60,281 bases of DNA. Origin: Chloroflexota bacterium. Lineage in GTDB: Bacteria > Chloroflexota > Anaerolineae > Anaerolineales > UBA11579. Below, in pieces: positions 53,554 through 60,281 of this stretch (position 1 is the first letter of the stretch; every line of letters starts with the position of its first letter). The translations under genes were made by a program, and so were the position numbers. Under the pieces are notes generated by a model that was not told where the DNA came from, made no database searches, and worked only from the letters and a program-made list of their open reading frames with translations. Location: assembly GCA_019456165.1 (NCBI GenBank), contig VRUJ01000026.1:1-60281 (forward strand), in the 5' to 3' direction.

Positions 53554-54990
53554 CTATCTTTCAAATTCTTTCTGAGCATCTATTTTTATCCCCGCTTCTG
53601 GTTCACAGCCACCCTGAGCAAGAGGCAACCTCACACAAAAGGTTGTTCCCTTACCAACTACTGATTCAACCTCAATTCTACCGCCATGATTGATTACAAT
53701 CCAATTTGCAATCGGAAGCCCTAAACCAAACCCTTTACCATCGGGAGAACGGGCTCGTGACTTTTCTCCGCGATAGAATCGTTCGAAGATATGGACTAAA
53801 TCTTCCGATGAGATACCTGGTCCATTATCGGTCACCATAAGATAAGCCATTTTCTCGGATTTTCGCAAGCTCATTTCAACTTTGCCACCAGCAGGTGTGT
53901 AGTTAATCGCATTTGCAACCAAATTCAAAAGCACTTGCTTGAGACGATCGTAATCTCCACAAACCAAAACCTGATCGATATCATTTATAGCAACACCCAT
54001 TTCCTCATGCGCCAGAATTCGCGCTTGTTGGAAGACTTCCAATAGCAAAGTATCCAGTTCAATGAGACTATTATCCAAAGGCAGCTTCCCCGATTCAGCA
54101 TAGGCCAACAATAAAAGGTCACCCACCAAGCGAGTCAGCCTATCCACCTCACTCTCAATAGATTTTAACGAATCATCATCGCGATTTGAAATCCTCCTCA
54201 GCAAATCAACATTACCCTTCATTACCGTAAGAGGGGTTCTTAATTCATGGCCTACATCCGCGATGAAACGCCGTTGCGAATTGAACAAATCCTCCATACG
54301 TCCCATAGTTTGATTAAAAGCTTGCACCAAACGGCCAACCTCGTCGGCTGGATTACCATGCTCAGGTATACGGCGGGATAAATCATCTGCCCTTGTAATC
54401 TGCATAGCAGTCTCCGTCATTGTCGCTAAGGGAGCAAGGATGCGGCGTGTGCTAAACCAACCAGCCGCAACTGCGATGATTAAAGCCAGGATCCCTAAGC
54501 CGAAAAGGAAGTTCAACAAATCGTTCTGGACATCATCCACTGCTGCTAAACTGGTTGCTACTTGAATTGTTCCTACTGGATCTTCTCCTGAATCCATTTC
54601 CATCGGTACACTATAAACTCGCATGTGTTCATCGCTGATCACCGTATCAATTAAGAAAGATTCTTGTTCAGTTAATCCTTCAGGGTAAAGAGGAAAAACT
54701 AGGCTTGAAAGGGGGTTAAATGATTGTGTACTAGCTACTAAGCGTCCGCCTGTATCCCATACCTGAATCGCTATAGAGGAGTTAACCGATAATTCGGTAG
54801 CCATGTAAAATCGGCCCTGGTGGTCAATCCGGGCAAGTTGGCGCATATCGAGAGCCACTTGAGCAAGGTTCCGATCAACTTGGTTGGTGATGATGTTGGA
54901 GACTTGCGAAAAAATCGCCATACCCAATAAAACCAGTACACCCCCCAAGATCAAGGTGTAAAACAGGGTTAAACGAACCCGTAGAGTCAT
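53554..54990 (-). CDS. Two-component sensor histidine kinase
   Basis: The 478-residue protein has two TM helices (about 8-30 and 160-185) around an extracytoplasmic sensor domain. A HAMP linker (about 185-240), the phosphoacceptor segment RFIADVGHELRTPLTVMKGN (split from its context) with the His near 248, and a HATPase domain follow. The N box NLVANAINYTPAGG, G1 DNGPGIS and G2 KGFGLGLPIA are visible. It immediately follows its response regulator on the same strand with no gap. The signal is unknown. Confidence 0.94.
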   Translation of the reverse strand: MTLRVRLTLFYTLILGGVLVLLGMAIFSQVSNIITNQVDRNLAQVALDMRQLARIDHQGRFYMATELSVNSSIAIQVWDTGGRLVASTQSFNPLSSLVFPLYPEGLTEQESFLIDTVISDEHMRVYSVPMEMDSGEDPVGTIQVATSLAAVDDVQNDLLNFLFGLGILALIIAVAAGWFSTRRILAPLATMTETAMQITRADDLSRRIPEHGNPADEVGRLVQAFNQTMGRMEDLFNSQRRFIADVGHELRTPLTVMKGNVDLLRRISNRDDDSLKSIESEVDRLTRLVGDLLLLAYAESGKLPLDNSLIELDTLLLEVFQQARILAHEEMGVAINDIDQVLVCGDYDRLKQVLLNLVANAINYTPAGGKVEMSLRKSEKMAYLMVTDNGPGISSEDLVHIFERFYRGEKSRARSPDGKGFGLGLPIANWIVINHGGRIEVESVVGKGTTFCVRLPLAQGGCEPEAGIKIDAQKEFER

Positions 54991-55668
54991 CTACCCTTCT
55001 TCTCGTATGACGTACCCCATCCCCCGGACGGTATGGATGTAACGCGGCTCACCGCCGCTCTCAAGTTTTTGCCGCAAATAGCGCACATAAACCTCAATTA
55101 TGTTACTCTCGCCCCCAAAATCATACCCCCAAACGTCCTCATAGATCATTTCGCGGGTCAATACACGTCGTGGATGGCGCAAGAAAAGCTCAAGCAATTC
55201 ATACTCTTTGGCAGTTAAATCAATCGTCCTCTCACCGCGAATAGCCTGTCTAGTGCCCGTATCCAAGATCAGATCCCCAAACTCATATACCTCTGGAGTG
55301 TCTTTTTGTGTGCGGCGAAGGAGAGCCCGAATACGAGCTAATAATTCATCTAACTCAAATGGTTTAACTAAATAATCATCAGCTCCGGCATCCAAACCTT
55401 GTACTCGGTCGCTTACCGTGTCTCGGGCGGTTAACATAATGATAGGAACCGGCCCGCTAGCGCGCAAACGGCGGCAAACTTCTAAACCATCCAAACCGGG
55501 TAACATCCAATCCAAAACCACTAAATCTGGGGGCTTGTCACGCGCTAGTATCAATCCCGTTTGGCCATCATGTGCCGTTTCGACTTGATAATCATCGTGC
55601 TCCAAGCCACGGCGTAAAAATTTTAGGATTGCCTCGTCGTCTTCGATAATCAATAAACGGGCACTCAT
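54991..55668 (-). CDS. OmpR/PhoB-family response regulator
   Basis: The 225-residue protein has a receiver domain with acidic pair E9-D11, phosphorylation site Asp53 in VVLDWMLPG, and T/K switch residues (MLTARD, VKPF). A winged-helix output domain ([20 protein letters not shown] and [13 protein letters not shown]) follows. AAAGGA before the ATG at 55666-55668 fixes the start; the longer ORF is spurious. It lies in the slot after rplL that rpoB occupies in many genomes, but an intrinsic terminator separates it from rplL. Its promoter is not obvious. Confidence 0.95.
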   Translation of the reverse strand: MSARLLIIEDDEAILKFLRRGLEHDDYQVETAHDGQTGLILARDKPPDLVVLDWMLPGLDGLEVCRRLRASGPVPIIMLTARDTVSDRVQGLDAGADDYLVKPFELDELLARIRALLRRTQKDTPEVYEFGDLILDTGTRQAIRGERTIDLTAKEYELLELFLRHPRRVLTREMIYEDVWGYDFGGESNIIEVYVRYLRQKLESGGEPRYIHTVRGMGYVIREEG

Positions 55669-55792
55669 ACTATTGTCCTTTCGAAATCTTATCCATCCAC
55701 CTGGAATAATATCCAAATATACCATAGTTAAGAAGCGTCTAATTAGCCTCATCTTACTAAGATACCCCGGAATTTGCTAAATTAATTAAATA

Positions 55793-55817
55793 GAGCCACC
55801 TAAAAATCAGGTGGCTC
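55793..55817 (-). terminator. Intrinsic terminator after rplL
   Basis: GAGCCACCT pairs with AGGTGGCTC around a short loop, and on the minus strand the hairpin runs into TATTTAATTAATT. It closes the translation cluster. Confidence 0.85.
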
Positions 55818-55836
55818 AAAGGTTTGTAATATTCAA

Positions 55837-56211
55837 TTATGCGAGTTCTATGCTTGCTCCCGCGCCTTCCAGCTTGGATTTAGCCTCTTCGGCAGCCTCT
55901 TTGCCAACTTGTTCCATCACTTTGGCACCAGCGGTCTCGGCGAGATCTTTTGCTTCCTTCAACCCCATACTGGTAAGCTGTCGAATCACTTTGATTACTT
56001 CAATCTTTTTCGGACCAGGATCCTTTATTACAATATCGAATTCAGTCTTTTCTTCTACCTCTTCAGCTGCTGCCCCTGCAGCGGCAGCAGCGACTGCTAC
56101 CGGTGCAGCAGCGGAAACACCCCATTCTTCTTCAAGTTTACCTACTAGCTCAGCAGCCTCGATCACAGAAAGTTTACCAAGCTCCTCAACTAATTTATCA
56201 AGATTTGCCAT
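55837..56211 (-). CDS. rplL: Ribosomal protein L7/L12
   Basis: The 124-residue protein has the N-terminal dimerisation part ([20 protein letters not shown]), an Ala-rich hinge with many AAA/AAG repeats, and the C-terminal factor-binding domain ([20 protein letters not shown] then [12 protein letters not shown]). It forms the flexible L7/L12 stalk with L10. AAAGGAG precedes the ATG. It is the last gene of the cluster and is followed by a terminator, not by rpoB. Confidence 0.98.
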   Translation of the reverse strand: MANLDKLVEELGKLSVIEAAELVGKLEEEWGVSAAAPVAVAAAAAGAAAEEVEEKTEFDIVIKDPGPKKIEVIKVIRQLTSMGLKEAKDLAETAGAKVMEQVGKEAAEEAKSKLEGAGASIELA

Positions 56212-56276
56212 TCCTATTACTCCTTTATTATCTACGGTTTAGGATAGATCAACTATCCCGAGATTTTGAATGATTA

Positions 56277-56813
56277 TTACGCGACAGCAACAGCCGACTC
56301 GCGCTCGCTAAATGCTTTGACAACCTGCGCAAGTTGTCTTCCAGGCTCTGCCAGCAATCGAGTTAACTGGGTCGCTGGAGCCATGATGGTGCCAAGCAAT
56401 TGGCCGCGCACCACAGGCAAGGGTGGTAATTCTGCCATTACCTTGACTTGATCCGCAGTCATATGTTCTTGACCTAAAAAGCCGCCTTTGATTTTTACAA
56501 AATCGCCTGCTTTTTCAAAGTCAGCAATTGCTTTTGCAGTACCCGGTGGGTCTTCAAAAGCCAGCCCGATAGCAGTACTGCCAATGAAATACTCCTCAGG
56601 GGCTTCGAATCCGACAGATGAAAATGCGATTTTCGCGAGCGTGTTTTTTAGTATATGAAACTCACCTCCTGCCTCACGCACGTTCTGGCGCAATTCATCT
56701 ATTGCCGTCATATCCAAACCGGAATATTCTGCCAAAACAATGGCTTCGCTTTCCTTCAGCCAAGTTTCATATTGCGCAACAAGTTTGTGTTTGCGCTCTT
56801 TTGTTATAGCCAA
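56277..56813 (-). CDS. rplJ: Ribosomal protein L10
   Basis: The 178-residue protein has the L10 features: MAITKERKHKLVAQYETWLK, the SGLDMTAIDELRQNVREAGG core, and the LPPLPVVRGQLLGTIMAPATQ end that binds L7/L12. It is preceded by a strong AAAGGAGG site and by an L10 leader. It binds 23S rRNA and anchors the stalk. Its own leader is a likely feedback target. Confidence 0.98.
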   Translation of the reverse strand: MAITKERKHKLVAQYETWLKESEAIVLAEYSGLDMTAIDELRQNVREAGGEFHILKNTLAKIAFSSVGFEAPEEYFIGSTAIGLAFEDPPGTAKAIADFEKAGDFVKIKGGFLGQEHMTADQVKVMAELPPLPVVRGQLLGTIMAPATQLTRLLAEPGRQLAQVVKAFSERESAVAVA

Positions 56814-56830
56814 TGATGTACCTCCTTTCC

Positions 56831-57005
56831 AAAAGAATAAAGTCTTCGCTTCGCATATTGCCGAGACAAAGACTTTTCTAAGGTTGGTCCAACTTGATCC
56901 AACATTTTTGGAAAGCCTCCACCTGAGCAGGAAATTAAGCTTTGAGCATTATGCCCAGCACCTGCAGTCTCTGGCGAAGCTGATACCGGTTTTTTCCGGT
57001 GTTTA
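56831..57005 (-). promoter_or_regulatory. Ribosomal protein L10 leader with attenuator hairpin
   Basis: The 221-base rplA-rplJ spacer holds the L10-leader-like core AGACTGCAGGTG (minus strand, 56959-56970) and CTTAATTTCCTGCTCAGGTGG (56919-56939). AAAGTCTT (56869-56876) pairing with AAGACTTT (56839-56846) follows, before ATTCTTTT, a terminator-like attenuator. A further hairpin, ACCGG-AAAAAA-CCGGT, sits at about 56992-57007. Excess L10 (with L7/L12) would bind and reduce rplJL expression; this is family knowledge. Confidence 0.8.
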
Positions 57006-57034
57006 TTTAACAGGTGATATTTTACCTCATTTTC

Positions 57035-57754
57035 CTAATCTGACAACTCCATTGCTTGTGCTTGAACTGGGTCAATCTTTATTCCTGGGCCCATAGTTGT
57101 ACTCACGGTTATTCGCCGCAAGTATGCGCCTTTAGCAGCAGCTGGTCTTGCCTTTTTTATCGCTTCCATAAGCGCGGCTAGATTGTCAAACAACTGTTGG
57201 CTTTCAAATGACACTTTTCCAAAGGGTATATGTAGGTTTGCGGTCTTGTCGATGCGGAACTCCACTCGCCCGGCTTTTGCTTCTCGAATAGCACGCGGTA
57301 AGTCGTTCTCAGGGACAACTGTCCCTGCTTTGGGATTTGGCATAAGACCACGCGGGCCAAGTACGCGTCCCAAACGACCAGCTTTGGACATCATATCAGG
57401 TGTGGCGATAGCGACATCGAAATCGGTCCAGCCGCCTTCGATCTTTTTCAATGTTTCGTCATCATCTGCAACTGCATCAGCCCCCGCATCGCGCGCTAGT
57501 TTTGCGCCCTCTCCCTGAGCAAAGACCAACACGCTAACCGATTTTCCCAAGCCATGAGGCAAGACTACAACATCGCGTACCATTTGGTCAGCATGCCTGG
57601 GGTCAACACCCAGGCGAATGTGCAGCTCCACCGTTTCGTCAAAATTTGCATATGAGTTATCTTTCGCCAGACTGATCGCTTCAGCGGGCGAATAGTTTTG
57701 CTCGGGGTTGATTTTCTCTTGTGCTGCTCTATATTTTTTTCCACGCTTTGCCAT
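57035..57754 (-). CDS. rplA: Ribosomal protein L1
   Basis: The 239-residue protein has the L1 signature: ASIS-type [36 protein letters not shown] (in parts), [10 protein letters not shown] and [15 protein letters not shown]. It binds 23S rRNA in the L1 stalk and can repress its own operon in other bacteria. AAAGGAG precedes the ATG. It lies between rplK and the L10 leader. Confidence 0.98.
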   Translation of the reverse strand: MAKRGKKYRAAQEKINPEQNYSPAEAISLAKDNSYANFDETVELHIRLGVDPRHADQMVRDVVVLPHGLGKSVSVLVFAQGEGAKLARDAGADAVADDDETLKKIEGGWTDFDVAIATPDMMSKAGRLGRVLGPRGLMPNPKAGTVVPENDLPRAIREAKAGRVEFRIDKTANLHIPFGKVSFESQQLFDNLAALMEAIKKARPAAAKGAYLRRITVSTTMGPGIKIDPVQAQAMELSD

Positions 57755-57864
57755 TGTTACTCCTTTGTGGTGGGCAATTGCTGTTTTGAACTATATGTAT
57801 TGCTCAATAGTTGTCCAGTCAATTGTTGACGGGCAGTCCAGCTGCCCTCCCACAGATTGGTTAG

Positions 57865-58326
57865 TTAATCGTCTGATTCAGATTCGACTTCTTGGGGTAG
57901 TTCCTCCCCTACAAGAATACCCATATTTAGGGCAGTGCCTTCAATCTGGCGCATTGCGCCTTCAATATCATTAGCGTTGAGGTCTTTCATTTTTATTTCA
58001 GCAATTTCGCGTACCTGCTCTTGGGTCACAGAACCAACCTTTTCACGATTAGGCTCACTTGAGCCTTTCTCCACACCCGCAGCTTTCTTCAATAATACAG
58101 CTGCCGGAGGGCTTTTGAGGACAAACGTGAAAGAACCATCTGTATAGATGGTGATCTCCGCAGGCAGGATATCTCCCATGCGGCTGGATGTTCTGGCGTT
58201 GTACTCTTTGCAAAAAGCCATCAGGTTGATCCCATGCGCGGCTAGCGCTGGGCCAATGGGCGGGGCTGGACTAGCTTTGCCAGCCTCAATTTGTACTCTT
58301 ACTACTGCTTTTACTTTCTTTGCCAC
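57865..58326 (-). CDS. rplK: Ribosomal protein L11
   Basis: The 153-residue protein starts at a GTG (58324-58326) directly after AAGGAGAAAATT, giving the family N terminus (V)[20 protein letters not shown]. The ORF's longer reading has no support. It has [19 protein letters not shown] and the C-terminal rRNA-binding part, then an acidic tail with EVESESDD that most L11 proteins lack. It binds the GTPase-associated region of 23S rRNA. Confidence 0.97.
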   Translation of the reverse strand: MAKKVKAVVRVQIEAGKASPAPPIGPALAAHGINLMAFCKEYNARTSSRMGDILPAEITIYTDGSFTFVLKSPPAAVLLKKAAGVEKGSSEPNREKVGSVTQEQVREIAEIKMKDLNANDIEGAMRQIEGTALNMGILVGEELPQEVESESDD

Positions 58327-58404
58327 AATTTTCTCCTTAGTGGTGATAACGGGTGCCAGGCACCCTCCCACGAAATTCGCGCCAATCCTATAAGTTAATA
58401 TCGG

Positions 58405-59379
58405 CTACGCTTTTTCTACTTGTAAAAAGTCTAACTCTACCGGCGTTTCCCGGCCAAAGAAATTTACCATTACGCGCACTTTGGCACGCTCCATATCAAT
58501 CTCATCAACCGTACCCCGGAAATCATTGAAAGGCCCATCGATGATTCGGACGCGTTCGCCTTGTTTGAAAGTAACTTTGATGCGTGGGGCATCAGCTTCC
58601 ATGCGCTTGATAATTTGGGAGACTTCCTCCGGTCGTAGAGGCACAGGTTCATTGCCCATTCCAACGAAACTGGTCACTCCGGGTGTATTACGAACTACAT
58701 ACCATGATTCCTCTGTAAGAACCATATTCACAAGGATATATCCCGGGAAAACGCGCCGTTCTATTGTCCGGCGTTTTCCATCTTTGACTTCTACTTCTTC
58801 TTCAGTCGGCACCACCACATCGAAAATTTCATCCTTCATATCCATAGATTCGATGCGCTGCTCAAGATTGTGGCGGACTTTTTTCTCATATCCAGAATAG
58901 CAATGGACTACATACCACTCTCGGCCGTCTTCTTCTTGGGGGGGAAGAGCATCTGTTTCTTCTTGCTCGACACTTTCTTCAATTTGTGGTTTGTCAACTA
59001 CTCGTTCATCTGCCGCATCATTAATTTCAGTTTGTGCTCCGGATTCAACAATTTCCTCATTGGGAACAACCTGTATCTCACCCTCAGAATCACTGATCTC
59101 TGGTGCTGTTTCGCTAGATATCGAATCGGCGCTCACATCCTGTAATTCCGCGTTTATGCTCTCAGCATCACTGGAATCGGTGGACTCGATAGCCGCTTCT
59201 TGGGATTCAACTTCTTCGCCATCTTCCTCAGCCTTAGTATCAACAGCCTCAGAAACCACAGCATCTGCTGACGCGTTAGAAGTTTCTTCTTCCGGTACGT
59301 CCTGCTCAGGACTCTCACCTTCCACCGGGAGATCTGAATTTAACATTTCCACAGATTCTTCATCATTCGGTAAATTCAT
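58405..59379 (-). CDS. nusG: NusG transcription factor with long acidic N-terminal extension
   Basis: The 324-residue protein is much longer than the usual 180 or so. Residues 1-150 are extremely rich in Glu, Asp and Ser (EEVESQEAAIESTDSSDAES in one part) and probably disordered. The NGN domain starts at REWYVVHCYSGYEKKVRHNL near 153 (EKKV site for RNA polymerase binding) and continues to a KOW domain (FKQGERVRIIDGPFNDFRG) ending at EKA. NusG aids elongation and links RNA polymerase to Rho or the ribosome. AGGAAGG precedes the ATG. It follows secE, the standard order. Confidence 0.96.
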   Translation of the reverse strand: MNLPNDEESVEMLNSDLPVEGESPEQDVPEEETSNASADAVVSEAVDTKAEEDGEEVESQEAAIESTDSSDAESINAELQDVSADSISSETAPEISDSEGEIQVVPNEEIVESGAQTEINDAADERVVDKPQIEESVEQEETDALPPQEEDGREWYVVHCYSGYEKKVRHNLEQRIESMDMKDEIFDVVVPTEEEVEVKDGKRRTIERRVFPGYILVNMVLTEESWYVVRNTPGVTSFVGMGNEPVPLRPEEVSQIIKRMEADAPRIKVTFKQGERVRIIDGPFNDFRGTVDEIDMERAKVRVMVNFFGRETPVELDFLQVEKA

Positions 59380-59421
59380 CCAACAACCTTCCTGCAGGTT
59401 AAATATCTAAGAGTTGGGATG

Positions 59422-59658
59422 CTAGCCGAACAGCAAACCAAACATCCTAGAAAATAATAGATCCAAACTTCCTAAAATAGCACCCACAAGCACCATAACA
59501 ACAATTACTATTTTGGTGAGTTGAATAGCTTCTTGGCGAGTAGGCCATGAAACTTTTTTCAGTTCACCGGTCGTTTCCCGCCAGAATCGCTTGATTCTAC
59601 CTGGTTGCCTGCGGGTTACACGTTTACCAGCCACGTAATACTCCTCAACGAACTTCAA
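59422..59658 (-). CDS. secE: Preprotein translocase subunit SecE
   Basis: The 78-residue protein has the basic N-terminal stretch KRVTRRQPGRIKRFWRET, the SecE signature ELKKVSWPTRQEAIQLT and one TM helix near its end. It is the small stabilising subunit of the SecYEG channel. It sits between tRNA-Trp and nusG, the usual bacterial neighbourhood. Confidence 0.97.
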   Translation of the reverse strand: MKFVEEYYVAGKRVTRRQPGRIKRFWRETTGELKKVSWPTRQEAIQLTKIVIVVMVLVGAILGSLDLLFSRMFGLLFG

Positions 59659-59708
59659 TTTACGGCTAAAACGCCGCTTAGACCAGCGGCGTTGCCTTAA
59701 TTCTCAGG

Positions 59709-59781
59709 CAGGCGAGGCAGGAATCGAACCCACAACCTACGGTTTTGGAGACCGTTGCTCTGCCAGTTGAGCTACTCGCCT
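59709..59781 (-). tRNA. trnW: tRNA-Trp (CCA anticodon)
   Basis: On the minus strand the cloverleaf is clear: acceptor AGGCGAG with CTCGCCT and discriminator G. The D arm GTAGCTCAACTGGCAGAGC, anticodon loop CTCCAAA (anticodon CCA) and T arm GTGGGTTCGATTCCTGC follow. The CCA end is not encoded (CCT follows). It lies between rpmG and secE and is probably co-transcribed. Confidence 0.97.
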
Positions 59782-59828
59782 TTTTACAGCAGACTTCTAT
59801 AGCCTTGCTATAATATTTTACCCTGAAA

Positions 59829-59996
59829 TCAGCGCGTTTCGCGGTGTAATCTATGCTGGCGGCAACGAGAACAATATTTCTTAAATTCGAGCCGTCCTGG
59901 ATCGTTGCGCCGATTCTTCTCTGTGGTGTAATTCCGTTCCTTACACTCTGTACAAGCTAGTGTAATTACCGGACGAACACCTCTTCTTCCAGCCAT
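59829..59996 (-). CDS. rpmG: Ribosomal protein L33
   Basis: The 55-residue protein begins [20 protein letters not shown] and has two Cys pairs (CTEC and CSRC), so it is the zinc-binding L33 form. [18 protein letters not shown] matches the family. It is too short for most ORF searches but clear in sequence. It is read in the order tuf, rpmG, tRNA-Trp, secE. Confidence 0.96.
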   Translation of the reverse strand: MAGRRGVRPVITLACTECKERNYTTEKNRRNDPGRLEFKKYCSRCRQHRLHRETR

Positions 59997-60050
59997 AACC
60001 TTTTCCTTCTACCTGTCTGAAATGTGAATTTCAGCTCAGTAGATCAAATT

Positions 60051-60281
60051 TTACTCCAATATCTTTGTGATCACGCCAGCGCCCACTGTCAGGCCGCCTT
60101 CTCGGATAGCAAGCTTGGAGCCTTGCTCCAATGCCACCGGGATGATCAATTCAACTTCCAGGTTCACACTATCTCCGGGCATCACCATTTCTACTCCATC
60201 CGGTAGCGTGATATCTCCAGTTACATCCATAGTCCGGATGTAGAACTGCGGCCGGTATCCCGTGAAGAATGCCTTGTGCCT
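60051..60281 (-). CDS. tuf: Elongation factor Tu, C-terminal part (partial at window edge)
   Basis: The minus strand reads through EF-Tu domain 3: [48 protein letters not shown], and [15 protein letters not shown] before the TAA at 60051-60053. Only the last 76 codons are in the window; the start lies beyond 60281. Confidence 0.97.
   Translation of the reverse strand, partial: RHKAFFTGYRPQFYIRTMDVTGDITLPDGVEMVMPGDSVNLEVELIIPVALEQGSKLAIREGGLTVGAGVITKILE

Noticed and set aside
55669..55752. The longer reading of the response regulator ORF.
   Set aside because: No ribosome site, and the family N terminus starts at the ATG at 55666-55668 after AAAGGA.
1..60281. CRISPR arrays, insertion sequences, integrases or transposases.
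   Set aside because: No regularly spaced direct repeats and no transposase or integrase-type reading frame were seen on either strand.

Overview
The window looks like a chromosomal segment of a Chloroflexota bacterium, most likely Anaerolineae-like. This is inferred from gene content, not from a marker tree. The clues are many Thr/Pro-linker lipoproteins, a transmembrane Ser/Thr kinase, a membrane-bound cytochrome b/Fe-S/CCG-domain oxidoreductase, frequent TTG/GTG starts, and a nurA / HAS-barrel / herA gene set. Most genes are ordinary chromosomal genes of medium GC. Three visibly AT-rich blocks are restriction-modification (RM) cassettes and look acquired.

Layout. 0-9.6 kb: DUF3105 lipoprotein, uvrA, LprI-like lipoprotein, Rrf2 regulator, a secreted lipoprotein whose domain is repeated as the extracytoplasmic part of the adjacent Ser/Thr kinase, and a frameshifted lipoprotein. 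9.8-12.2 kb: hutU, then a kynureninase gene with an internal deletion. 12.5-23.5 kb: CcmC-like membrane protein, MFS transporter, L,D-transpeptidase, ETF:quinone-oxidoreductase-like protein, methyltransferase, YprB-like nuclease with TPRs, DUF2085 protein, a frameshifted alpha/beta hydrolase and an unknown gene. 23.7-29.2 kb: a broken 7TMR-DISM/PAS/GGDEF gene and a three-gene pyruvate (or branched-chain 2-oxoacid) dehydrogenase operon. 29.6-32.9 kb: rhodanese, then an AT-rich block with a small ORF, a ThaI-like restriction enzyme, an N4/N6 methyltransferase and an FRG-domain protein; a G-quadruplex-type motif lies on each side. 33-41.8 kb: EAL remnant, SDR, thioesterase, SIMPL lipoprotein, a lipoprotein interrupted by an in-frame stop, UspA plus permease, and an SGNH-like/MBOAT polysaccharide-acylation pair. 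41.9-49.7 kb: nurA, a free-standing HAS-barrel gene, a TdeIII-like RM cassette, herA and a PmeII-like RM cassette. 49.9-53.5 kb: DinB-like protein, dual-specificity phosphatase, rhodanese, and a four-TM protein with a lytic transglycosylase behind a strong promoter that carries an SOS-box-like operator. 53.6-60.3 kb, all on the minus strand: a two-component pair, then the translation cluster tuf (partial), rpmG, tRNA-Trp, secE, nusG, rplK, rplA, L10 leader, rplJ, rplL. rpoBC does not follow rplL.

The most interesting points are the HerA-NurA locus that appears split and flanked by two RM systems, the FRG protein co-encoded with a third RM system between two G4-type motifs, the kinase sensor domain duplicated as a secreted lipoprotein, the SOS-box-like operator in front of a membrane protein and a muralytic enzyme, and a NusG with an acidic N-terminal extension of about 150 residues. 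The number of broken reading frames is high (six cases), so sequencing indels in a draft assembly must be excluded before they are read as pseudogenes.
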